DNA from: a virus
Length of the DNA stretch: 45,437 nt
Direction: 5' to 3' (one strand)
IMG/VR virus record: IMGVR_UViG_3300036846_000965
Location: 1-45,437 of that record
The notes under the pieces were generated by a model. It saw only the letters and a list, made by a program, of their open reading frames with translations, was not told the DNA's origin and made no database searches. Both the position numbers and the translations under genes were made by a program. This document shows positions 31,623 to 37,369 of this stretch, one piece after another. Numbering within the stretch: position 1 is the stretch's first letter; the number at the start of each line of letters is the position of its first letter.

Positions 31623-31768
31623 AGACACTCACAGAGATCGTGCAGTCGATCCAGCAGGCGCTGCACATTACCAAACCGCTGCTGTTCGAGCTCGTGCTGT
31701 TCGCCTGGGCTGTGATCGAGATGGGCAAATTCATTTGGGCCGTCGCGCTCGGCAACGGAGGCGAGTAG
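31619..31768 (+). CDS. Small membrane protein (49 aa)
   Basis: GTG start overlaps the previous stop. One membrane helix in LLFELVLFAWAVIEMGKFIW, probably with a basic interruption near the inner face. Last gene of this unit. A role in exclusion or lysis is possible but unsupported. Confidence 0.5.
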   Translation: MKTLTEIVQSIQQALHITKPLLFELVLFAWAVIEMGKFIWAVALGNGGE

Positions 31769-31787
31769 TTAGCGCGTCAATTCCCGC

Positions 31788-31830
31788 GTACCAGACGCGC
31801 TATAGCGCCTTTCCGGGGCTCGTCTGGTAC
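31788..31830. promoter_or_regulatory. Nested inverted repeats between two accessory units
   Basis: GTACCAGACG (31788-31797) and CGTCTGGTAC (31821-31830) form a perfect 10-base stem. Its loop contains the palindrome GCGC-TATA-GCGC (31797-31808); a further TATAGCGCG lies near 31859. No T-run follows, so a regulator site or an intrinsic structure is as likely as a terminator. Confidence 0.5.
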
Positions 31831-31889
31831 CTCACTACCTGCCAATTTTCCGACTCGTTATAGCGCGTGCAATTTTGCAACTTTCGATC

Positions 31890-31930
31890 TGAAAATAGCC
31901 ATTGCGTACTTTATCCGTACACGGTATACA
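31890..31930 (+). promoter_or_regulatory. Shared promoter-like element, copy 2
   Basis: TGAAAATAGCCATTGCGTA (31890-31908), with TTGCGT at 31902-31907 and TATACA at 31925-31930 exactly 17 bases later. The gene at 31966 begins 35 bases downstream of the -10. Confidence 0.7.
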
Positions 31931-31965
31931 GGTGGTGGGCGCAAGACGCCCCGGAAGGGAAAAAT

Positions 31966-32226
31966 ATGAACTCAAACGAAACGAAAAACAAAACACAAAC
32001 CACGGCGGGAAGCCCCGCGATGAAGTCACAGTTCCGAATCTGGTGTGAGGTATGGGGCGGCGTCACGGGCTCGCGTGCCGCTTGGTTCAAGTGCAACGAG
32101 GCTATCCACAATTTCCTAACGCGCGAGGCAGCGCAGAAAGAAGCCGACAGACTAAACGCGGACCGAGCGACGGATACCCGCGCCTCCTACCGCTACACAG
32201 TGCGCGAAATTGAGGCCGCGCGATGA
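31966..32226 (+). CDS. Hypothetical protein (86 aa)
   Basis: GGAAGGGA upstream of the ATG. Disordered polar N-terminus (ETKNKTQTT), then a strand-helix-strand unit (FRIWCEVWGGV, EAAQKEADRLNAD, RYTVREIE), a form common among small phage proteins that display residues as a beta-alpha-beta. Function unknown. Confidence 0.55.
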   Translation: MNSNETKNKTQTTAGSPAMKSQFRIWCEVWGGVTGSRAAWFKCNEAIHNFLTREAAQKEADRLNADRATDTRASYRYTVREIEAAR

Positions 32227-32435
32227 CGCCGGGATTTTGCCCGTATTGTGGAACGCCGCTTTCGAGCGGCGCCTGCCCCAAATGCAAATCGACGCCAGCG
32301 CAGTATGCAGCAGGCCAAAAAGCAGTTCACAATCTCGCCGGATGCACGCAGTCGCTTGTCGCGATTCCGTGCGGGATTTTGGTCCTGATAGTCGCCGCGC
32401 TGCTAATCGGCGGCGTCATCGGGATGTTCAAATGA
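32223..32435 (+). CDS. Zinc-ribbon membrane protein (70 aa)
   Basis: CPYCGTPLSSGACPKC at residues 6-21 is a zinc ribbon of the type placed before membrane helices; residues about 45-68 (LVAIPCGILVLIVAALLIGGV) form one membrane helix. ATGA-coupled to the gene before. Confidence 0.7.
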   Translation: MTPGFCPYCGTPLSSGACPKCKSTPAQYAAGQKAVHNLAGCTQSLVAIPCGILVLIVAALLIGGVIGMFK

Positions 32436-32774
32436 GCTTCCCATCGTGAGCGCGATCGCAACGACAACCAGGATTTCGGGCGGGCTGCAAATCGGCCTGC
32501 CCCGTCCAGTTTTCGAGCGCACTCTAAATCCTCCTGCCCCGCGTGCGCTTATAGGGCCGATGCAATCGCCGCTGACGAGCGCGCGGCCAATCGCCGCGGG
32601 TGAGCGCGCCGCGAAGCGGTGCGCATCCCGATTGCGAACAAGATTCGCATCGCCGTTTGAAATCGCGCGCGCATCGCTTGACAGGCGGCTCTGAAAATAG
32701 CCTTTGCGCACTTTATCCTAATATAGGACAATAGAAGAGTAGGACGTAACGTACTACAACGAAAGGACTAAACT
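32436..32774. other. Intergenic module: C-rich repeats and third shared promoter
   Basis: Holds C-rich repeat copies at 32485-32506 and 32521-32543, a middle section with CAAGATTCGCATCG that resembles the region near 28705-28725, and the promoter-like element at 32692. No gene seen. The order matches 28561-28935, so the two stretches look like copies of one module. Confidence 0.6.
32692..32732 (+). promoter_or_regulatory. Shared promoter-like element, copy 3
   Basis: TGAAAATAGCCTTTGCGCA at 32692-32710, identical to copy 1 over 19 bases and continuing with CTTTATCC as in copy 2. TTGCGC at 32704-32709; GACAAT at 32727-32732 is 17 bases on. Serves the gene at 32775. Confidence 0.65.
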
Positions 32775-33122
32775 ATGAACTCAAACTCAAACGACACTGA
32801 AAAACAAGCTTGGCAACGGCGGGTATGCGGGGCGCTGCTCAAAGCGGTGCAGGAACGGGGGATTCGCGCCGTGATGGAAGAAGGCTTGGTAACGGTTTTG
32901 TATTCGTCCGGCGACAAGCTGTACATCACGCTCGAAAACGGCATTTGGAGCTCGCGATTAAAAGGCGAGCCATTCAGCGATGGGCCGTGGACATTAGAGG
33001 ATCGAGGCAAAAGCATTCGAGAAACGGCTGAGATTGCGATCGTCGCGGACGCGGTTGCAAAGCACGCTATAGAATTTGCTGAAATCAATGGCTTGGAATC
33101 GCCGCGTGCCAGCGCTTCATAA
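32775..33122 (+). CDS. Hypothetical protein (115 aa)
   Basis: GAAAGGA before the ATG. N-terminus MNSNSND resembles the MNSNET start of the gene at 31966, in keeping with duplicated leaders. Central strands (LVTVLYSSGDKLYITLENG) and a C-terminal helix (ETAEIAIVADAVAKHAIEFA). Single-gene unit. Function unknown. Confidence 0.55.
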   Translation: MNSNSNDTEKQAWQRRVCGALLKAVQERGIRAVMEEGLVTVLYSSGDKLYITLENGIWSSRLKGEPFSDGPWTLEDRGKSIRETAEIAIVADAVAKHAIEFAEINGLESPRASAS

Positions 33123-33656
33123 CGTCGCTCGCACAAGCGGAAAATTGGGGCAGACGTCAAATCGTCCTGCCCCATCGCAGTTTCAAAGCATTCAAAAATC
33201 CTGCTGCCCCGTCTGGTTTTGCAGCGGGCTGCAAATCGTCCCGCCCCGTCAGAGTTTCAAATCGCCGGCCGCGGCCGGCCTGGGCGGCGGCGCTGGCCAT
33301 CCAGATCCTGCAGCAGCTTTAGAAACGTTTTGAAGCCCGATGTACATCGCGATCCGGGCAGGCGATCAAAAGGCGTTTCACGGGAAGAAATAGCGAAACG
33401 GCGAGGAAATGGCGAAATGGCGAAGCCAGGGCGAAAAGACGAAGCCAGGACGAAACGGGAAGGCGAGACGAAAGGCGATTAGACGGCGTTGTGGAAGGCG
33501 AGGCGAAATGGCGATTGGGCGTAAGGAAGGCGTATGTAGAATTAAGACTTTTTAATTGGGAAAAAGTGCGAAAAGACTTGACTAGTACCACGGCAAATGT
33601 TAAATTGAAGAGTACCCAAACGGTACTAGAAACTCAAAAAAAGGAAAATTACAGAC
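33123..33656. other. Intergenic stretch: C-rich repeats, purine-rich repeats, promoter
   Basis: Three diverged C-rich repeats at 33154-33250, then a 16-bp perfect palindrome (GCCGGCCG-CGGCCGGC, 33264-33279). From about 33375 to 33530 the DNA is made of loose purine-rich repeats containing GGCGAAA and GAAGCCAGG. No credible gene; short open frames here have repeat-derived, strongly basic translations. Confidence 0.55.
33578..33606 (+). promoter_or_regulatory. Sigma70 promoter (TTGACT-17-TAAATT)
   Basis: TTGACT at 33578-33583 and TAAATT at 33601-33606 with 17 bases between, 50 bases upstream of the DUF3489 gene, in locally AT-rich DNA. Confidence 0.7.
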
Positions 33657-34082
33657 ATGAAAAAGACGACAAAAAAGACGGCCACACAGACGGCCACACA
33701 GACGGCCAGTGCGCCAAAGGCGTTAAAGGCCAGTAAGGAATTGGCCCTGGCCCTGGCCCCAGTCGCGGCCCCAGTCGCGGCCCCAGTCGCGGCCCCGGTA
33801 GTCAAGTCGGACATTGCGCCCGTCAATTCCGCAGTGTCGCCGGAAGGCTACATTATCTCGACTTCGCCAGTCGCGGTATATTCGCGCCCTAGCAAGAAAA
33901 GTGCGGCTATCGCGCTATTGCGCCAAGGCGTAGACATTCAAGTACTTATGGACACTTTCACGTGGCAAAGGCATACGGTACGCGGTTTTATTTCCGTCCT
34001 TCAGAAGGACGGCATTACCGTGCAGTCTCTCTCCGTCAGTGGCCACAGAATTTACAAAATTGTGGAGGAAGTCGCGGCCTAA
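33657..34082 (+). CDS. DUF3489-type winged-helix protein (141 aa)
   Basis: AAGGAAAA upstream of the ATG. Residues 1-55 are low-complexity, with repeated TATQ and APVA units that reflect tandem DNA repeats. Residues 78-135 (SKKSAAIALLRQGVDIQVL, WQRHTVRGFISV, LQKDGITVQSLSVSGHRIYKI) match the DUF3489 domain, a small helix-turn-helix found in phages and proteobacterial genomes. Likely a DNA-binding regulator. Ends 27 bases before a strong terminator, so it is a self-contained unit. Confidence 0.8.
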   Translation: MKKTTKKTATQTATQTASAPKALKASKELALALAPVAAPVAAPVAAPVVKSDIAPVNSAVSPEGYIISTSPVAVYSRPSKKSAAIALLRQGVDIQVLMDTFTWQRHTVRGFISVLQKDGITVQSLSVSGHRIYKIVEEVAA

Positions 34083-34109
34083 AAATTCCCAAAAAAAAGT
34101 GCAATAATA

Positions 34110-34138
34110 AAAGGCGCAAGTCATTGACTTGCGCCTTT
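34110..34138 (+). terminator. Long-stem terminator after the DUF3489 gene
   Basis: AAAGGCGCAAGTCA pairs perfectly with TGACTTGCGCCTTT around a single base, 14 bases per arm (the innermost pairs will open to make a loop). It ends in TTT and is preceded by A-runs, so it could work in both directions. Confidence 0.8.
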
Positions 34139-34152
34139 GCACATGGTATTCT
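34124..34152 (+). promoter_or_regulatory. Promoter overlapping the terminator (TTGACT-17-TATTCT)
   Basis: TTGACT at 34124-34129 lies inside the terminator's right arm; TATTCT follows at 34147-34152 after 17 bases. The ATG of the next gene is at 34158, about where transcription would begin, so the mRNA may have no leader. Confidence 0.6.
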
Positions 34153-34157
34153 TAGTC

Positions 34158-34367
34158 ATGGCAAATACAACGCAAATTGAAACGACAAAATACGCGGTAG
34201 TACATAACGGCGTTACACTTAACACGTATGACTCTCGCAATTGCGCCGAAAGGCGCGCGTCACTTTTGAATAACGAAGTAGGCATTCGGCCCTATGCGCC
34301 GAATGCGTACCACGTCCGGGCCGTCTGGCCCCTGGCAATTCGGCCCCTGCCGTCGAGGGTAGCGTAA
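34158..34367 (+). CDS. Hypothetical protein, probably from a leaderless mRNA (69 aa)
   Basis: ATG at 34158 has no ribosome site and sits five bases after the -10, which suits leaderless translation. Sequence MANTTQIETTKYAVVHNGV then strands and a basic helix. Overlaps the next gene by one base. No family recognised. Confidence 0.55.
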   Translation: MANTTQIETTKYAVVHNGVTLNTYDSRNCAERRASLLNNEVGIRPYAPNAYHVRAVWPLAIRPLPSRVA

Positions 34368-34564
34368 TGCGCGTAATGCGCTACTCTCCTCACGTCCTTC
34401 TGTCCGACTCGCAATTGCGGACAGTGAAGGCCACACTTGCCAATGACGAAAATGCTACGGACGCGGAAATGATAGAGTACTTTGTCCGCGAAGTGGGCAT
34501 TCCGGAGGACGTCGCGAAAAAATTCGTCGCACGTCGCACGGCGTACCTGAATGGAGAATGCTAA
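34367..34564 (+). CDS. Hypothetical helical protein (65 aa)
   Basis: TAATG overlap with the previous gene. Helical with an acidic middle (ANDENATDAEMIEYF) and a basic end. No motif recognised. Confidence 0.5.
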   Translation: MRVMRYSPHVLLSDSQLRTVKATLANDENATDAEMIEYFVREVGIPEDVAKKFVARRTAYLNGEC

Positions 34565-34565
34565 A

Positions 34566-34721
34566 ATGCGCGAATTTTCTCCCTCGCGTCACATTGAAAA
34601 GGCAGTCGAAAGGACGATAGTATTCGCACTGCCTCGCATTCTCTGCGCTACCGCCGCACTTGCCTTTTTTTGCTATTGCATAGGCGTTATCTTGCGCCTT
34701 TTAGGATATTCAAATGTCTAA
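34566..34721 (+). CDS. Small membrane protein (51 aa)
   Basis: Starts one base after the previous stop. Residues about 19-46 are hydrophobic (IVFALPRILCATAALAFF then CYCIGVILRLLG), giving one or two membrane passes after a basic N-terminus. Possibly involved in exclusion or lysis; not provable here. Confidence 0.5.
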   Translation: MREFSPSRHIEKAVERTIVFALPRILCATAALAFFCYCIGVILRLLGYSNV

Positions 34722-34956
34722 CAATTTCCTCGCACTCCGTACGGAAATGCGCGTCCAATGGACGGCATACCAGGACGCGTACGCCAAAGGCGAGTGGGCA
34801 AATTGCGATAGACTCGCACTCGCCATGAAAGGCACATTTGCCGCATTTGCCGCCGCCGCCGCCGCCGATACCGCCGCGCACGTCGCACGTATGCGCCACG
34901 CGTCCGCAGTCGCGCCCCTAGTCGCGCCTCCAAACTCGCCTCCAAACGCACTCTAA
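34714..34956 (+). CDS. Ala-rich helical protein (80 aa)
   Basis: Overlaps the membrane-protein gene by eight bases. A helix with several aromatic residues (EMRVQWTAYQDAYA) is followed by a poly-Ala run and a Pro-rich end. Function unknown. Confidence 0.5.
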   Translation: MSNNFLALRTEMRVQWTAYQDAYAKGEWANCDRLALAMKGTFAAFAAAAAADTAAHVARMRHASAVAPLVAPPNSPPNAL

Positions 34957-35029
34957 GCGCGTCTAAACGCGCCTGCAAGCCCGCCTACAAGCCCCGCTTC
35001 GAAAGGTACTCCGAAGCGCCGGATTGTCG

Positions 35030-35057
35030 GCGGGCCTGCGGCCCGCGGGCTTTGTTT
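35030..35057 (+). terminator. GC-rich hairpin, probable terminator
   Basis: GCGGGCC (35030-35036) and GGCCCGC (35040-35046) enclose TGC; the following GGGCTTTGTTT provides a T-rich end. Confidence 0.5.
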
Positions 35058-35062
35058 AGCGT

Positions 35063-35090
35063 TTGACAACTTAAACGCTTCACTTACAAT
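35063..35090 (+). promoter_or_regulatory. Promoter with overlapping dyad (TTGACA-16-TACAAT)
   Basis: TTGACA at 35063-35068 and TACAAT at 35085-35090, 16 bases apart. The -35 overlaps an inverted repeat AGCGTTT (35058-35064) / AAACGCT (35073-35079), whose half-site matches the palindrome at the XRE gene. Likely drives the rightward genes from 35385, possibly under repressor control. Confidence 0.6.
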
Positions 35091-35199
35091 CAGTTAGCCA
35101 ATCTCCGGAACGCTCGTTTCACCAGCCAAACGCCGCGCTATGGGTGGAGAACGAGGAGAAACGTGGAGAAATCGTGGAGAAATCGGGGAGAAGCGGAAA

Positions 35200-35259
35200 G
35201 TGTTGGCGATTGTTGGCGAAAGTGTTGGCGATTGTTGGCGAAAGTGGTTGGCGATTCTG
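35200..35259 (+). repeat. Tandem 22-bp repeats
   Basis: Two exact 22-bp units (35200-35221, 35222-35243), each with two GTTGGCGA blocks, and part of a third. They lie between the promoter and the methylase gene. Confidence 0.8.
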
Positions 35260-35384
35260 TGGGCTGAGTGTGAGCGATTTGGGGGCGAAGCGGCAAAATA
35301 GCGGCACCCAAGCGGCAATTTCAACGCCACTCTTGCTGTGCCACGTGAAAAGATGGTACTCTCGCGCTTCGGGTTGTAACTCTA

Positions 35385-36743
35385 ATGGCTTCATCACTTC
35401 CGCGAGCAATGGCGTCCCGGATCGAGATGTGGCCGCTTGACCGGCTCAAACCTTACGAGCGAAACGCCCGAACGCACTCCAAAGACCAGATCGAGCAGAT
35501 CGCCGCGTCCATGATTGAGTTTGGGTTTACGGTCCCGATTCTGGTTGCGGAGGACGGCGGCATTCTGGCAGGTCACGGCCGATTAGATGCCGCTCGGCTG
35601 CTTGGCCTGCCGGAAGTCCCGGTGATCCCCCTCGACCACCTGACCGAGGTCCAGCGCCGCGCTTACGTCCTCGCCGATAACAAGCTGGCGGAGAACGCCG
35701 GTTGGGACGATACGCTGCTGCGCGAGGAGCTCGAGGCGCTGGCCAACGAGAATTTCGACCTGGAGATCACCGGTTTCAGCGCGAAGGAGATCGAGGAGCT
35801 TCTTGACGAATCGGGCGATGTGATGGACGGGGAGACAGACCCCGATGAAGCGCCGCCGCCGCCTGAAAACCCCATCTCGCGATCTGGCGATCTGTGGCTG
35901 CTCGGCAATCACCGGCTTGTTGTGGGCGATTGCCGCGAGCGCGTGCTGGTGACGAAGCTCATGGGCCGCGAGAAAGCGGACCTGATCCTCACGGATCCGC
36001 CGTACAACGTCAACTACGTCGATTCGCACAACGTTGACGCGCGCAAACGGGCGGGCCTGGGCAGCAAGAACAGGGAAGCGGACCACGATCACATCGAATC
36101 GGACGCTCAAACACCCGAGCAATACCGCGAATTCCTGGACGCTGTGCTGCCGATCCATGCCGGCGCATTGAAGAAGGACGGCTCGTTTTACATTTTCTAC
36201 TCGATGAGTTTCCAGCACGTGTGGGAAGAGGCGCTCGAGGCCGCTGGTTTCGAGATCCGCTGCCATATCATCTGGGCGAAAAACCACTTCATCCTGACCT
36301 ACAACCGCTACAAACAGCAGCATGAGTCGGTCTTATATTGCCATCGCAAGGGCGAGGTCGACGTGTGGTACGGCGACAAAACCCAATCGACCGTTTGGGC
36401 GGAGAAGCGGCCCGCGGCTTCGCGCGAGCATCCGACGATGAAGCCGGTCGAGTTGCTGGAGCGCCCGATCGTCAATTCGACGCGGCGCGGCGACAAAGTT
36501 CTAGATTTGTTCGGCGGATCCGGCTCGACTATGATCGCCTGCGAGCGGCTTGGACGCCACGCGCGCATGGCGGAAATCTCGCCGGTCTACGCCGATGTGA
36601 TTTTGAGGCGCTGGAACGCATTCACGCACAAGCTCCCGGTGCTCGCCGAGACCGGGGAATCGCTGTTAGAAGTGGAGCGCCAGCGGGTGGTAGGAAAAAA
36701 GAAGGCCGCTGCCAGTGAAACTGCTGCAGCGGCCTTAATCTGA
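35385..36743 (+). CDS. ParB-domain / DNA methyltransferase fusion (452 aa)
   Basis: ATG at 35385; ATG nine codons in is possible. Residues 14-110 are a ParB-like domain with GGILAGHGRLDAARLLG (58-74). The C-terminal domain is a beta-class N4-cytosine/N6-adenine methylase: TDPPYNVNY (DPPY 204-207) comes before the cofactor motif DLFGGSGST (FGGSG from 376). Such fusions are frequent just before phage terminase genes and are thought to protect or mark phage DNA. It is the third DNA methylase of the window and of a different class from the two MT-A70 proteins. Confidence 0.88.
   Translation: MASSLPRAMASRIEMWPLDRLKPYERNARTHSKDQIEQIAASMIEFGFTVPILVAEDGGILAGHGRLDAARLLGLPEVPVIPLDHLTEVQRRAYVLADNKLAENAGWDDTLLREELEALANENFDLEITGFSAKEIEELLDESGDVMDGETDPDEAPPPPENPISRSGDLWLLGNHRLVVGDCRERVLVTKLMGREKADLILTDPPYNVNYVDSHNVDARKRAGLGSKNREADHDHIESDAQTPEQYREFLDAVLPIHAGALKKDGSFYIFYSMSFQHVWEEALEAAGFEIRCHIIWAKNHFILTYNRYKQQHESVLYCHRKGEVDVWYGDKTQSTVWAEKRPAASREHPTMKPVELLERPIVNSTRRGDKVLDLFGGSGSTMIACERLGRHARMAEISPVYADVILRRWNAFTHKLPVLAETGESLLEVERQRVVGKKKAAASETAAAALI
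36702..36736. other. Perfect 11-base hairpin at the end of the methylase gene
   Basis: AAGGCCGCTGC (36702-36712) pairs with GCAGCGGCCTT (36726-36736), five bases before the stop codon. Rightward it has no T-run; leftward the complement reads into six T, so it would terminate antisense transcription. Confidence 0.6.
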
Positions 36744-36799
36744 ATCTCAAATAAAAGGAAAATTCAAACTACAAACTACAAACTCGTGATCATTCTACC

Positions 36800-37369
36800 A
36801 TGTTCGCGAGCATCAACGAATACGCGCGGCACCGCGGCTGCGACAAAAAGGCCGTTCAGTACGCCATCCAGCGCGGGCGCATAAAGCGCGAGCCCGACGG
36901 CTCCATCAATGTCGAGCAGGCCGACATCGATTGGGAGCGCAACACCAATCACGCCCAAGCCCGCTACGGTCACCGGACAAAGAAAGCGCAAGGCGCGGTC
37001 CAAAGCGGGCGCACCAGGCAGCGCAAGTACGCCGAGCGCACCGCGGCGACCGCGGCGCAGCAGCTAGGCGATCCCGCGCGCGGCGCTCAGGCGCTCTCTT
37101 TCGCCAACGCCAGGGCGGCGCGTGAAATCTACGAGGCCAAGCTCAAAAAGATCGATCTCGAGGAACGCCAGGGAATGCTGCTGCCGAAGGCCCGCGTTCA
37201 GATCGAGGTCAACAACCAGTTCCGGATACTGCGCGACGGGATGCTGAACATCCCCAACCGCCTCGCGGCGCAGCTGGCGGCCGAGTCCGATCCGACGATG
37301 GTTCACGACCTGATCGAAGAAGAGATGCGCAACGTCCTCAACGACTTTAACGTGGGCAAACTCCGATGA
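36800..37369 (+). CDS. Terminase small subunit (Nu1-like, 189 aa)
   Basis: N-terminal winged helix-turn-helix (INEYARHRGCDKKAVQYAIQRGRIKREPDGSI, residues 5-37) of the type that recognises the packaging site, followed by a charged helical region (AREIYEAKLKKIDLEERQGMLL) and a C-terminal helix. This domain order is that of lambda Nu1-like small terminases. It directly precedes the large terminase with an ATGA overlap. Confidence 0.8.
   Translation: MFASINEYARHRGCDKKAVQYAIQRGRIKREPDGSINVEQADIDWERNTNHAQARYGHRTKKAQGAVQSGRTRQRKYAERTAATAAQQLGDPARGAQALSFANARAAREIYEAKLKKIDLEERQGMLLPKARVQIEVNNQFRILRDGMLNIPNRLAAQLAAESDPTMVHDLIEEEMRNVLNDFNVGKLR

Larger units (their letters stand above)
34957..35384. other. 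Intergenic stretch upstream of the late genes
   Basis: Contains a short hairpin GCTTCG / CGAAGC (34996-35017), a terminator-like hairpin, a promoter, a run of GTGGAGAA-type purine repeats (about 35141-35190) and tandem repeats with GTTGGCGA (35200-35259). AAACGC or GCGTTT half-sites occur at several places between 34943 and 35135. No gene seen. Confidence 0.55.

Noticed and set aside
33264-33279. 16-bp GC palindrome as a phage origin or cos site
   Set aside because: A GC-only palindrome can arise easily in this DNA and nothing else around supports such a role.
33491-33736. 81-codon frame across the purine-rich repeats and DUF3489 start
   Set aside because: Overlaps the promoter and the DUF3489 gene in another frame; translation derives from repeats.
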